A stretch of 64,000 nt of DNA from positions 116,592 through 180,591 of the forward strand of contig PVNI01000013.1 in assembly GCA_003001795.1 (NCBI GenBank), given 5' to 3'. The translations under genes were made by a program, and so were the position numbers. Source of the DNA: Actinomadura viridilutea (GTDB lineage Bacteria > Actinomycetota > Actinomycetes > Streptosporangiales > Streptosporangiaceae). The notes under the pieces were generated by a model. The model did not search any database, was not told the DNA's origin, and was given only the letters and a program-made list of their open reading frames with translations. Positions 1-9,088 of the stretch are shown in pieces. Each line of letters opens with the position of its first letter. The stretch's first letter is position 1.

Positions 1-162
1 TGTCACGCTGCGCGCCATGGGCCCAGGCCTGAACGTCGGCCACGCGGCATTTCGAGGACGAGCGGGTGTTGCCGGCCGCGTTCAAGCGTTCGACGGCGAC
101 GGTGGAGGAGGCGAGCGGCTCCCTCATGTCGCCACCCGCGCCGCGCGCCCGCCGAGCAGTGG

Positions 163-2418
163 TCAGGGGGCGTAGCGGCTGCGGAGGTCGGGTTCGCGGT
201 AGCGGCGCGTGTTGCGGTGCCAGTTGAGGATCGCGGCGAGCCAGTTCTCCAGGTCCAGGACGTAGCCGTCGAGGAGGGCGCGTGCGTCGGCGTCGAGGTC
301 GAAGTCGTCGTACAGCACCGGCAGTTCGAGGTTGGCGGTGCGTTGGAACTGCCGCAGGCGGGCGTTCAGCAGGTCGTGGACGATGCCCACCGCGGTCGGG
401 TAGTCGCAGCCGAAGAAGTTCCGCACCACCAGGCCGGCGTTGTGCACGTCGCCCTCGAACTCGATCTCCTTCTGGTACGAGAACAGGTCGTTCAGCAGGC
501 ACGCGACGTCCTTGGCGGCGTTCTCCAGGGACCGCATGGGGCTGGTGTCGTAGATCTCCTGGGGCACCTCGTACCAGCGGGCCAGTCGGCTCAGCGCGAT
601 CGTCAGCTCCGAGCCGAACATGTGGCGGCGCATCTCCACGTAGTCGACCGGGTCGGGGACGCGGTTGCACGCCAGGTCGTCCAGCTCCCACAGCCAGCTG
701 TCGATCATGAGGGTGACGGCGTCGCGGAATCGCCGGCGCGCCTGGACGTCCATGGGCTCGGCGGTGCGCGCCCACAGGTCGCCCAGGGCGCGTTCCAGCG
801 CGTTGGACGCCGGCGGCACGGCCCGCGGGTCCTCGATCGGCATGAACAGGCGCAGGCGCTCGTTGCACGCCTTGGCCCCGGCGAGGTCGCGGAACCGGCC
901 GAACACGGCCGGGTAGTAGTCGTCGCCGTAGATTCCCCAGGTCAGCCAGCAGGCCGCCAGGTTCAGGTCCTCCGCCTTGGCCTGGGGGTGGATCCCGGCC
1001 GCGCACAGCGCGAAGTCGAAGCCGCGCAGAAGGTCCTCGTCCCAGATGCCGGACGTCGGAACGCCGGGCTGCGGGTGCAGCATGCCCGTCCGTGCGGCCC
1101 ACTGGACGACGTGCTCGCGCGCCTGGTCCAGGTGCCGGTTGAGGGTGAGCGGGAACGGCAGCTCGATGTCAGGGACCAGCGACGGCCCCACCTTGTGAGG
1201 GACGTGCGCGAACGTGCGGGCGCGGCGCAGCAGCGTCCTGATGTCCAGCCCTGAGGTGCCGAGGCCGCGCGGCGCACCGGGACGGCCCGTGTTCAGGTCC
1301 TGGTTCATGTAGCGGCTGGAGCGCATGTGCCACTCGTGTCCGCCGGCCTGCCAGTCCTGCAGGCCCTTGGCGTAGGCGAGGACGCGCGCGCACTCGTCCG
1401 GGGCGAGGCCGGCTTCGGCGAACAGCGGCGGCAGCTCGGTCACGGCGGTGTGCTCGAACTGCTGCAGCCGGGAGGTCAGGATGTCGTTGACGGCGTCGGC
1501 GGCCTCCTGCGTCGAGCACCGGAAGAACGTCTCCAGCACGAGCACCCCGTTGGCGAGCTCGCCTTCCTCCTCGGTTTCACGCTGGTAGGAGAACAGGTCG
1601 TTGCGGAGGTGGACGCCGTCGGAGAAGGTGTCGCGCAGCACCCGCAGCGGCCGCGAGTGCGCCACCCGCGCCGGGACCTCGGCGTTCACGGCGTGCTCGA
1701 CCAGGCACGCCGACCAGGGCGCGCCGCCGACGCGGCGGCGCATCTCGATGTACTCCACCGGGTTGGGGACGCGGTTCTGGTCGATGTTGGCCAGCTCCCA
1801 CATCGACTCGTTGAGCAGGTGCTCGGTGTGGGTGCGGAACCGCACCCGCCAGTCGCGCGACATGGCGGGGATGGTGCGCGCCCACAGGTCGGCCAGGCCC
1901 GCCTCCACGGGGTTGGCCGGTTCCGGGACGTCGCCGCCGTCCAGCGGCATGAACAGGGGCAGACGTTCCAGGTGGGCCTTGCCGCCTTCGCGGTCGCGGG
2001 TGCGCTTGTACTTCTCCAGGAAGTGGTCGTCGAAGAAGAACACCCACACGTACCAGTCGGTGATGAGGCCGAGTTCTTCGGCGTCGCAGTCGGGGTGGGT
2101 GTAGGCGCACAGCAGGGCGTAGTCGTGGTCGTCCAGGTCCTGGGAGTCCCAGATTCCCGAGCCCTCGAGCATGTTCATGTCGCGGGCCCACTGGCGGGAG
2201 TGGACGCGGGCGGAGTCGAGATGCGGGTTCAGCCGGGCGGGATACGGCATGTAGAAGTTCGGCAGCTCGAACGGCGTGTCGCGGCCGGGCCCGGTCGTGC
2301 GCGTCTCCTCGCGCGGCGCGCGGCGGGCCGTGATGCGGGCCGCGGAGGTGCCCAACCCGGTCGGCCCCGCCGACCAGCCGTTGCGGATCACGTCTGAGCT
2401 CGTCTGGAACACGCACAT
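163..2418 (-). CDS. geoA: germacradienol/geosmin synthase (two-domain terpene cyclase)
   Basis: Makes the earthy odorant geosmin. The N-terminal domain cyclises farnesyl diphosphate to germacradienol and the C-terminal domain converts that to geosmin plus acetone (known for the family). About 751 residues with two terpene-cyclase domains. Domain 1 has DDHFLE at 130-135 and NDLFSYQRE at 273-281; domain 2 has DDYYP at 499-503 and a second NDLFSYQKE. Both Mg-binding motif pairs look intact. The frame stays open upstream to 2886, but homology starts near residue 50 (FELPNFYMPYPARLNPHLD), so I take ATG 2418; no strong ribosome site is visible and the true start could be further in. Residues 13-30 (GPTGLGTSAARI) resemble the inter-domain linker at 378-396 (APRGLGTSGLDI). 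Divergent from the archease gene; appears monocistronic. Confidence 0.93.
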   Translation of the reverse strand: MCVFQTSSDVIRNGWSAGPTGLGTSAARITARRAPREETRTTGPGRDTPFELPNFYMPYPARLNPHLDSARVHSRQWARDMNMLEGSGIWDSQDLDDHDYALLCAYTHPDCDAEELGLITDWYVWVFFFDDHFLEKYKRTRDREGGKAHLERLPLFMPLDGGDVPEPANPVEAGLADLWARTIPAMSRDWRVRFRTHTEHLLNESMWELANIDQNRVPNPVEYIEMRRRVGGAPWSACLVEHAVNAEVPARVAHSRPLRVLRDTFSDGVHLRNDLFSYQRETEEEGELANGVLVLETFFRCSTQEAADAVNDILTSRLQQFEHTAVTELPPLFAEAGLAPDECARVLAYAKGLQDWQAGGHEWHMRSSRYMNQDLNTGRPGAPRGLGTSGLDIRTLLRRARTFAHVPHKVGPSLVPDIELPFPLTLNRHLDQAREHVVQWAARTGMLHPQPGVPTSGIWDEDLLRGFDFALCAAGIHPQAKAEDLNLAACWLTWGIYGDDYYPAVFGRFRDLAGAKACNERLRLFMPIEDPRAVPPASNALERALGDLWARTAEPMDVQARRRFRDAVTLMIDSWLWELDDLACNRVPDPVDYVEMRRHMFGSELTIALSRLARWYEVPQEIYDTSPMRSLENAAKDVACLLNDLFSYQKEIEFEGDVHNAGLVVRNFFGCDYPTAVGIVHDLLNARLRQFQRTANLELPVLYDDFDLDADARALLDGYVLDLENWLAAILNWHRNTRRYREPDLRSRYAP

Positions 2419-2656
2419 GCTCTGCCCCCACCCCTGCCGCGTCGATCCGCCGGACGAGTGATTCGCCTCAAGTATTGGCACGTGTGCACTCTGTGACCAG
2501 ACGTGCGGAGGGGCGGCGGCGGTCACAATGCGCTGCCGTCTGCTAACGGATCTGTCACCGGCGGGATGATTGCGTCGGCCAAAGCCCCAGGTGGTCGGCT
2601 TTGGACATCGGCGGGGTCGCCGGGCTGAACGGAACGGCTCAGGGTAGTGGTGTCGC

Positions 2657-3091
2657 ATGGCCGGTGAAGACAGCGCGGCGTCCGGCCACCGGACGGCCCC
2701 GCACACCGCCGACCTCCGGATCGAGGCGTGGGCGCCCACGCGGGAGGGCTGCGTCGCCGAGGCCATGATCGGGTTGGTGGACGCGTTCGCGGACCGCGCG
2801 GGCGTCCCGCCGATCGGCGAACGCGCGGCCGACATCGGCCCCGCCGCGGACCCGGACCTGCTCGTCGCCGCGCTCGACGAGGTCATCTACCGGCTCGACG
2901 TCGCGGGGGAGCTGGTGCTCGCCGCCGACGTCACCGCGGGCGACGGCGGCCGCCTCCGGTTGCGGATGACGGTCGGGGACGCGGGACGCGCCGAGCCGGT
3001 CGGCGCGGTCCCGAAGGCGGTCTCGCTGCACGGTCTGCGGCTCGCCGAGGACTCCGGCGCCTGGACGTGCGCGGTGACGGTCGACGTGTGA
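2657..3091 (+). CDS. archease family protein
   Basis: 144-residue archease. Known archeases are small Ca-binding proteins that speed guanylylation and turnover of the RNA ligase RtcB. The HTADLRIEAWAPTREGCVAEA start, the acidic DLLVAALDEVIYRLD stretch and the length fit the family. It converges on the rtcB gene, whose stop lies 11 bases away, so the activator and ligase are adjacent but transcribed from opposite strands. Start ATG 2657 with only a weak AGGG upstream. Some actinobacterial RtcB loci pair with archease-like genes, which supports the call. Confidence 0.82.
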   Translation: MAGEDSAASGHRTAPHTADLRIEAWAPTREGCVAEAMIGLVDAFADRAGVPPIGERAADIGPAADPDLLVAALDEVIYRLDVAGELVLAADVTAGDGGRLRLRMTVGDAGRAEPVGAVPKAVSLHGLRLAEDSGAWTCAVTVDV

Positions 3092-3101
3092 TCGCGGCCG
3101 C

Positions 3102-4514
3102 TCAGCCTTTGACGACGCCGACCGGCCTCAGCTCGGCGACCTTGCGGCACAGCCCGGCGCCCTCCCCGGCCTCGATGACGGCGGTCACGTCCTTGTACGC
3201 GGCGGGCGCCTCCTCGGCCAGGCCGCGCCACGACGACGCGCGCACCGCGATGCCGTCGGCCTCCAGCCGGGCCCGCAGGTCGCGGCCGCTGACGCCGCGC
3301 GCGGCCTGGTGGCGGCTCTGCGCGCGTCCGGCCCCGTGGCAGGTGGAGTAGAACGCCCGCCCCTCCGGGACGCCGGTGAGCACGTAGGACGCGGTGCCCA
3401 TGGTCCCCGGGACCAGGACGGGCTGACCCGCGTCCCGCAGATCCGGCGGAAGCTCGGGGTGGCCCGGCGGGAACGCCCGCGTGGCGCCCTTGCGATGCAC
3501 GCACACCCGGCGCCGCCGCCCGCCGATCTCGTGCTCCTCCAGCTTGGCGAGGTTGTGCGACACGTCGTACACCAGGTCCAGGCGCACGCCCGCGACCCGT
3601 TCGAACACCCGCCGCGCCGCCTCCGCCAGCAGCTGCCGGTTGGCGCGCCCGTAATTGGCGGCCGCCGCCATCGCCCCCAGGTAGGCCCGTCCGGGCGGCG
3701 ACTCGACCGGCGCGCAGGCCAGCTGCCGGTCGGGGACGCGGATGCCGTACCGGGGCATCTCCCGTTCCATGACCCGCACGTGGTCGGTGCAGACCTGGTG
3801 GCCGAGGCCCCGCGACCCGCTGTGGATCATCACGCAGATCTGGTCGCGGCGCAGCCCGAACGCCGCCGCGACCGCGTCGTCGTGCACGGCGGCGACCCGC
3901 TGCACCTCCAGGAAGTGGTTGCCGGAGCCGAGGCTGCCGACCTGCCCGGCGCCGCGTTCGACGGCGCGCGCGCCGACCTGCCCGGGGTCGGCGTCGGCGA
4001 CGGCGCCGCCGTCCTCGCAGCGGTCGAGGTCGCGCGGCACGCCGTGGCCGCGTTCGACGGCGAACCGGGAGCCGCCGGTGAGGATGCCGGTCAGCTCCTC
4101 GGCGCCGCGGAGCCGCCAGACGGCGCCCTTGCCCATGCCGCGCGGCACGGCCCGGTCGAGCCCGTCCATGACGTCCCGCAGGACGGGCCGCAGCCCGTCC
4201 GCGTCGATGTCGGCGGCCAGCAGCCGCACCCCGCAGGAGATGTCGAAGCCGACGCCGCCGGGCGAGACGACGCCGCCGTCGGCCGGGTCGGTGGCGGCGA
4301 CCCCGCCGATCGCGAAGCCGTAGCCCCAGTGGACGTCCGGCATCGCATACGACGCCTCGACCACGCCCGGCAGCGTCGCCACGTTCGCCACCTGCTGCAG
4401 CGCCTGCTCGGCGTCGCGCAGCAGCGCCCGCGAGGCGAACACCACCCCGGGCACGCGCATCGGGCCGGTCGGCTCGATCCGGTACCGGTAGGGCCCCTCC
4501 TGCACCAGGTTCAT
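3102..4514 (-). CDS. rtcB: RNA-splicing ligase RtcB
   Basis: GTP- and Mn-dependent ligase joining 2',3'-cyclic phosphate or 3'-phosphate RNA ends to 5'-OH ends; role RNA repair. 470 residues. Visible family motifs: MPDVHWGYGFAIGG (58-71), GVGFDISCGVR (88-97, metal-binding Asp91/Cys94), GSGNHFLE, MIHSGSRGLGHQ, DVSHNLAK, and CHGAGR with the His that takes the GMP. Downstream partner of the hydrolase gene: the two overlap by ATGA (4511-4514), so they are co-transcribed. Faces archease. Confidence 0.93.
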   Translation of the reverse strand: MNLVQEGPYRYRIEPTGPMRVPGVVFASRALLRDAEQALQQVANVATLPGVVEASYAMPDVHWGYGFAIGGVAATDPADGGVVSPGGVGFDISCGVRLLAADIDADGLRPVLRDVMDGLDRAVPRGMGKGAVWRLRGAEELTGILTGGSRFAVERGHGVPRDLDRCEDGGAVADADPGQVGARAVERGAGQVGSLGSGNHFLEVQRVAAVHDDAVAAAFGLRRDQICVMIHSGSRGLGHQVCTDHVRVMEREMPRYGIRVPDRQLACAPVESPPGRAYLGAMAAAANYGRANRQLLAEAARRVFERVAGVRLDLVYDVSHNLAKLEEHEIGGRRRRVCVHRKGATRAFPPGHPELPPDLRDAGQPVLVPGTMGTASYVLTGVPEGRAFYSTCHGAGRAQSRHQAARGVSGRDLRARLEADGIAVRASSWRGLAEEAPAAYKDVTAVIEAGEGAGLCRKVAELRPVGVVKG

Positions 4515-5161
4515 CGCTTCAGGTGGGCGGTGAACCAGCCGGTGGCCAGCTCGGTGACCCGCTCCAGCGCGCCGGGCTCCTCGAACAGGTGGGTCGCCCC
4601 CGGCACGATCTCCAGGCGGTTGACGGCGCGCAGCCGCTGCCTGGCCTGTTCGTTGAGCTCCAGCACGCCCGTGTCGTCGCCGCCCACGATCAGCAGCACG
4701 GGCGCCCGCACCCGCTCCAGCGCGTCGCCCGCCAGGTCCGGACGGCCGCCCCGCGACACCACCGCCTCGACCGCGTCGGGGCGGTGCGCGGCGGCGGCGA
4801 GCGCCCCCGCCGCGCCGGTGCTGGCGCCGAACAGCCCGATGGGCAGCCCCGCCGTCTGCGGCGACCGGCCCGCCCAGTCGACGGCGCCCACCAGGCGCCG
4901 CGCCAGCAGGGCGATGTCGAAGCGCAGCGCGGCCGTCTCGGCGTCCAGACGTTCCTCGTCCTCGGTGAGCAGGTCCAGCAGCAGCGTGCCGAACCCGGCG
5001 GTGTTCAGCCCGGACGCGACGGCGCGGTTGCGCGGGCTGAACCGGGAGCTTCCGCTGCCGTGCGCGAACAGCACGACTCCGCCGGCCCGGTCGGGCACCA
5101 CCAGGTCTCCGTCGAGGGAGGCGTCCGGGAGCCCGACCGAGACACCCGTGGTGATCATCAT
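4511..5161 (-). CDS. dienelactone-hydrolase-type alpha/beta hydrolase
   Basis: 216-residue cytoplasmic alpha/beta hydrolase. Nucleophile elbow GASTGAAG (Ser about 113), a VLLIVGGDDTGV strand carrying the acid, and GATHLFEE with the catalytic His are all present. Similar hydrolases in mycobacteria are fused to or near phosphoribosyltransferase domains; none is fused here. Translationally coupled to rtcB (4-base overlap), so it may serve RNA repair or stress recovery, but the substrate is unknown. Start ATG 5161 (or 5158), preceded by GGGGACG. Confidence 0.8.
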   Translation of the reverse strand: MMITTGVSVGLPDASLDGDLVVPDRAGGVVLFAHGSGSSRFSPRNRAVASGLNTAGFGTLLLDLLTEDEERLDAETAALRFDIALLARRLVGAVDWAGRSPQTAGLPIGLFGASTGAAGALAAAAHRPDAVEAVVSRGGRPDLAGDALERVRAPVLLIVGGDDTGVLELNEQARQRLRAVNRLEIVPGATHLFEEPGALERVTELATGWFTAHLKR

Positions 5162-5245
5162 CGTCCCCAGTGCTCTCGTACGGCCTGTGCCGCCCGGTTC
5201 GCCCTACCCGCGCACGGCCGTCTCATGCGCCCGGGCGCCCCGGGC

Positions 5246-7504
5246 TCACATGCCGTTCAGGGACGCGCGGACGCGGTGCGCGGCGTCCACCATGGTCCGC
5301 AGCGCGGCCTCCGTCTCCGCATAGCCGCGCGTCTTCAGCCCGCAGTCCGGGTTGACCCACAGGCGGCCGGGCGGGACGACCCGCAGCGCCCGCCGCACGA
5401 GGTCCTCGATCTCCTCGACCGGCGGGACGCGCGGCGAGTGGATGTCGTACACGCCGGGGCCGATCCCGCCCGCGTACCCGGCGTCCCGCAGGTCCGCGAC
5501 GAGCTCCATGTGGGACCGGGCCGCCTCCACGCTGGTCACGTCCGCGTCCAGCGCCTCGATCGCGCCGAGCACCTCGCCGAACTCGGCGTAGCACATGTGC
5601 GTGTGGATCTGCGTGGTGTCCGCGACGCCGCCGGTGGCCAGCCGGAACGCGCCCACCGCCCAGTCGAGGTAGGCGGCGCGGTCCGCGCGGCGCAGGGGGA
5701 GCAGTTCGCGCAGCGCGGGCTCGTCCACCTGGATCACCCCGATCCCGGCGGCCTCCAGGTCGCGGATCTCGTCGCGCAGCGCCAGCGCCACCTGCCGGGC
5801 CGTCGCGGCGAGCGGCTGGTCCTCCCGGACGAACGACCAGGCGAGCATGGTCACCGGCCCGGTGAGCATGCCCTTGACGGGCTTGCGGGTGCGGGACTGG
5901 GCGTACGTCGTCCACCGCACCGTCATGGGGCCCGGACGGGTCACGTCCCCGTGCAGGATCGGCGGCCGCACGTACCGGGTGCCGTACGACTGCACCCAGC
6001 CGTTGCGGGTGGCGGCGAACCCGTCGAGCCGCTCGGCGAAGTACTGCACCATGTCGTTGCGCTCGGGTTCGCCGTGGACGAGCACGTCGAGCCCGATCCG
6101 CTCCTGGAGGTCGATCACCTTGTCGATCTCCGCGCGCATGATCTGCTCGTACGCGGCGTCGTCGATCCGGCCCGCCCGGTGGTCGGCGCGCGCCCGGCGG
6201 ACCCGCTCGGTCTGGGGGAACGAGCCGATGGTCGTGGTCGCCAGCGGCGGCAGGTTCAGCGACCGCCGCTGCGCGGCGAACCGCACCGCCCGGTCGGGGC
6301 GGACGGTGCCGTCCCCGAGCGCGTCCAGCCTGGCCCGGACGCGGTAGTCGGCGCGCGGCGCCGCGGCCGGCCCGTCTTCGGCCGCCCGGGCGGCGATCGC
6401 CTCGGATCCGCGCGTCAGCGCCCGGCCGATCGCGACGACCTCGTCCGCCTTCTGCCGCGCGAACGCCAGCCGCCGCCGCAGGCCGTCGTCGAGGCCGGTC
6501 TCGGCGTCCAGGTCCAGCGGGACGTGCATCAGGCTGCACGAGGTGCTCGCCACCACCTCGCCCGCCAGGCCCAGCAGGGCCGCGCAGGTGGACAGCGCCG
6601 CCGACAGGTCGGTGCGCCAGACGTTGCGTCCGTCCACGACTCCGGCGACCACGGTGCGGCGCGGCAGCCCTCCGATCGACGCGACCGCCTGCAGGTTGCC
6701 CGGCCCGGCGACGAAGTCCAGGCCGATGGCCTCCACGCGCGTGGCGGCCAGCACCGGCAGCGCCCGCCCGATCTCCCCGAAGTACGTGGCGACGAGGATC
6801 TTCGGCCGGGACGGCAGCCCGCCGAGCCGGTGATAGGCCCGGCCCAGCGCGGTCAGTTCCCGCTCGCTGCGGTCGGCGGCCAGCGCGGGCTCGTCCAGCT
6901 GCACCCACTGCGCGCCCGCCCCCGCGAGCCGCTCCAGCAGCTCCGCGTACACCTCGACCAGCGGGTCGAGGAGGTCCAGCGGATCCGTGGCCGTCCCCGG
7001 CTCCGGCTTGGCCAGCAGCAGGTAGGTCAGCGGCCCCACCAGGACGGGACGCGTCTCGATGCCCAGCTCGCGCGCTTCGAGGTATTCGAGGATCGGCTTG
7101 GCCCGCGCGCCGTCGGCCAGCCGAAACCGCGTGCGCGGCCCGATCTCGGGGACCAGGTAGTGGTAGTTGGTGTCGAACCACTTGGTCATCTCCAGCGGCG
7201 GCACCCCTTCGGCGCCGCGCGCCATGGCGAAGTAGGCGTCCAGCCCTCGCAGCCCCCGGAACCGGGCGGGGACGGCGTCCACCATCACGGTGGTGTCAAG
7301 GACCTGGTCGTACAGCGAGAAGGTGTTGGACGGCACCAGGTCGACCCCGGCGTCGCGCAGGGTGTCCCATACCTCGCGTCGCAGCGTTCCGGCCGTGCGC
7401 AGCAGTTCGGTTTCGCTGATCCGGCCCGCCCAGTACGCCTCGGTGGCGCGCTTCAACTCCCGCTGGGCCCCGATGCGCGGGTATCCGAGCACGGTCGATG
7501 TCAT
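5246..7504 (-). CDS. metE: cobalamin-independent methionine synthase MetE
   Basis: Transfers methyl from 5-methyltetrahydropteroyl-triglutamate to homocysteine, the last step of methionine synthesis without B12. About 752 residues, normal length. N-terminal half starts TSTVLGYPRIGAQRELK; the C-terminal half carries the Zn site HTHMCYAEF and NPDCGLKTRG plus SFPQTERVRRAR and GEPERNDMVQYF. Start ATG 7504 is set by an upstream GAGGGAG and by homology, although the frame continues upstream. A cobalamin riboswitch lies in the leader, so expression should fall when B12 is available, which implies the organism also has the B12-dependent MetH (inference). Confidence 0.96.
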   Translation of the reverse strand: MTSTVLGYPRIGAQRELKRATEAYWAGRISETELLRTAGTLRREVWDTLRDAGVDLVPSNTFSLYDQVLDTTVMVDAVPARFRGLRGLDAYFAMARGAEGVPPLEMTKWFDTNYHYLVPEIGPRTRFRLADGARAKPILEYLEARELGIETRPVLVGPLTYLLLAKPEPGTATDPLDLLDPLVEVYAELLERLAGAGAQWVQLDEPALAADRSERELTALGRAYHRLGGLPSRPKILVATYFGEIGRALPVLAATRVEAIGLDFVAGPGNLQAVASIGGLPRRTVVAGVVDGRNVWRTDLSAALSTCAALLGLAGEVVASTSCSLMHVPLDLDAETGLDDGLRRRLAFARQKADEVVAIGRALTRGSEAIAARAAEDGPAAAPRADYRVRARLDALGDGTVRPDRAVRFAAQRRSLNLPPLATTTIGSFPQTERVRRARADHRAGRIDDAAYEQIMRAEIDKVIDLQERIGLDVLVHGEPERNDMVQYFAERLDGFAATRNGWVQSYGTRYVRPPILHGDVTRPGPMTVRWTTYAQSRTRKPVKGMLTGPVTMLAWSFVREDQPLAATARQVALALRDEIRDLEAAGIGVIQVDEPALRELLPLRRADRAAYLDWAVGAFRLATGGVADTTQIHTHMCYAEFGEVLGAIEALDADVTSVEAARSHMELVADLRDAGYAGGIGPGVYDIHSPRVPPVEEIEDLVRRALRVVPPGRLWVNPDCGLKTRGYAETEAALRTMVDAAHRVRASLNGM

Positions 7505-7607
7505 GGCGTTTCTCCCTCGTCCGGCCATGGCACGGCCGCACGAGAGAGCAAGGCGGGGGCGTGTCATCGACGCCCGCGTCCCGAGCCTTCCCGCGAGGCC
7601 GTGGACA

Positions 7608-7629
7608 CCGCGCGCCGATCGGCGCGCGG
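7608..7629 (-). promoter_or_regulatory. 22-bp perfect palindrome behind the B12 riboswitch (probable expression platform)
   Basis: A perfect GC palindrome (11-base arms, no spacer) begins five bases after the B12 box in the metE leader. It has no T-run after it. It could be the terminator or antiterminator hairpin switched by the riboswitch; the mechanism is inferred from position. Confidence 0.5.
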
Positions 7630-7631
7630 GC

Positions 7632-7815
7632 GGAGGCAGGTCTTCGGACTCACGGGCGCTTGCGTCCTACTGGCCGTCGCTTCCCAGGCCGCCTGCGGCC
7701 CAGTGCGTATGACGGCGGTCGTTCCCGTACACCGCTGCGGGGCAGTCCCGGATTCTCACCGGGTTCCCTCTTACGACATCCGCCGCGCCGCTGGCCGGCG
7801 GATGAACCTTCCGCA
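7632..7815 (-). ncRNA. cobalamin riboswitch in the metE leader
   Basis: Read on the minus strand this holds the conserved core GAGGGAACCCGGTGAGAATC, the GACTGCCCCGCAGCGGTG segment, TGGGAAGCGA, and the B12 box AGTCCGAAGACCTGCC at 7635-7650. Spacing and order match adenosylcobalamin riboswitches. It ends about 130 bases before the metE ATG, the classical arrangement for B12 repression of metE. Confidence 0.93.
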
Positions 7816-7870
7816 GCGGCGAGCATACCCGGTGCGCCTACGATGCAAGGCGGACCGAGGGAGGACGTGG

Positions 7871-8401
7871 ATGACCGGACAGGCGAGACCGATCACGCTG
7901 GTGGGCGAACCCGTGCTGCACCGCCCGTGCCGCCCCGTCGAGCAGTTCGACGACGACCTGGCGCGCCTGGTGGAGGACATGTTCGCCAGCATGTACGCGG
8001 CCGAAGGGGTCGGCCTCGCCGCCAACCAGATCGGCGTGGACCTGCGCGTGTTCGTCTACGACTGCCCGGACGAGAACAACGAGTCGCAGAAGGGCGTCGT
8101 GGTCAACCCCACACTCGTCCTCCCGGACCTTCCCGACCGGCGGCTGGACGACAGCGAGGAGGGCTGCCTGTCCGTGCCCGGCGCCCACGCCCCTCTGGCC
8201 CGTCCCGACCGCGCCACCTGCCACGGGTTCGACGTCACCGGCGCCCCGATCACCGTCGAAGGCACCGGCCTGCTCGCCCGCTGCCTCCAGCACGAGACGG
8301 ACCACCTGGACGGCAAGCTCTACATCGACCGCCTGCCGACCCGCGTCCGCAAGCAGGTGCTCAAGGACTTCGAGGCCCACCGCGCCGCCTCGGCCGATTG
8401 A
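7871..8401 (+). CDS. def: peptide deformylase
   Basis: Removes the N-formyl group from nascent proteins. 176 residues with the three family motifs: GVGLAANQIG (47-56), EGCLSVPG (97-104, metal ligand Cys99) and QHETDHLDG (140-148, ligands His141/His145, catalytic Glu142). The frame is open far upstream, but ATG 7871 is preceded by GGGAGG at good spacing and homology begins there. Its promoter region overlaps the 5' end of the divergent metE riboswitch. Confidence 0.95.
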   Translation: MTGQARPITLVGEPVLHRPCRPVEQFDDDLARLVEDMFASMYAAEGVGLAANQIGVDLRVFVYDCPDENNESQKGVVVNPTLVLPDLPDRRLDDSEEGCLSVPGAHAPLARPDRATCHGFDVTGAPITVEGTGLLARCLQHETDHLDGKLYIDRLPTRVRKQVLKDFEAHRAASAD

Positions 8402-8882
8402 TCACGCGAACGGCCCTCGACCGTTCGACCGGCGCGGCCGGCGGCAGGCCGCGCCGCTTCCGCACGCCGCCGAAACCGCCGACGGCACCGCTCGTCCTGA
8501 GCGCGCGCGTGCTCTGCGCGTGTGACCAGCGCAAAGCGGCCCGCCGTCCGCGGCGCCTGCCCTGCGCGTCGCGCCATTGCCTTCCGCGGCCGCGCCTGAA
8601 AATGAGGAGTGCCGCAAAAACGGTCTTGACAGCGAATGCCGTCGGCAGGTTGAATGCTCGGCATGGAGCTGTGAATCTTCCGGGTTGAGCCAACCGCGGC
8701 ACGCACGCCGCCCGCTCCCCTCCTCTCACCTGACCGGATCCCGCTGCACCACGTTGACCAGCGGCGACGTCTTCCGGTCCTTCTCCATCCAGCCATCTCT
8801 CACGGCCGTTGCGGCGTTGTCGGAGACGAATACGCCCTTTTCGCGGCCGCATTCAACGAGCCTGCCCGGAGGTGACTCCTAC
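8402..8882. other. gene-free stretch with hairpin and promoter-like sequence
   Basis: A GC hairpin (GGCGCGGCC/GGCCGCGCC, 8431-8455) sits just after def and may end its transcript. A sigma-A-like promoter is seen at 8626-8655 (TTGACA, 18-base spacer, TTGAAT) pointing toward the small peptide gene. From 8800 the sequence is the first copy of the direct repeat. No convincing gene on either strand. Confidence 0.5.
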
Positions 8883-9047
8883 ATGCGTGCCATCCACCTG
8901 AACATCAACTCCAACGACCCCTTCTCCAAGGCCGCGAAAAAGGGCAAGAAGCGCACCAGCCGCGACCCCAGGGCCGCCGCATTCGCCCACCACCACCGCC
9001 GCAACGTGCGCCAACTGCCCACCCGCCGCCTCCAACGCGGCCGATGA
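8883..9047 (+). CDS. 54-aa basic, His-rich small protein (copy 1)
   Basis: Begins MRAIHLNINSNDPFSKAAKK, then a very basic run with AAAFAHHHRRNVRQ and an RRLQRGR end. Roughly 17 Lys/Arg against 2 Asp, so strongly cationic, with no signal peptide or membrane segment. Start ATG 8883 follows an excellent ribosome site, GGAGGTGA, seven bases upstream. A second gene at 9313-9477 encodes exactly the same protein. I do not recognise the family. A nucleic-acid- or ribosome-binding protein, or a peptide-product precursor, are possibilities, not conclusions. Confidence 0.7.
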   Translation: MRAIHLNINSNDPFSKAAKKGKKRTSRDPRAAAFAHHHRRNVRQLPTRRLQRGR

Positions 9048-9052
9048 CCACT

Positions 9053-9088
9053 CCGGGCCGCCCGGACACCTCCCCCCGGGCGGCCCGG
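9053..9088 (+). terminator. hairpin terminator after small protein copy 1
   Basis: Perfect 13-bp GC stem (9053-9065 with 9076-9088) and a 10-base loop, six bases after the stop. No T-run, as is common in actinomycetes. Confidence 0.7.

Noticed and set aside
1..162. Possible tail of a hemerythrin-like gene (HFEDERVLPAAFKRS)
   Set aside because: An in-frame stop lies 15 bases upstream of the motif and nothing else supports it; too little sequence.
4523..8401. A very long open plus frame across metE and the hydrolase region
   Set aside because: It lies antisense to metE and the hydrolase gene, is Arg/Pro/Gly-rich low-complexity, and has no motifs until the def domain at its end. Only 7871-8401 is real.
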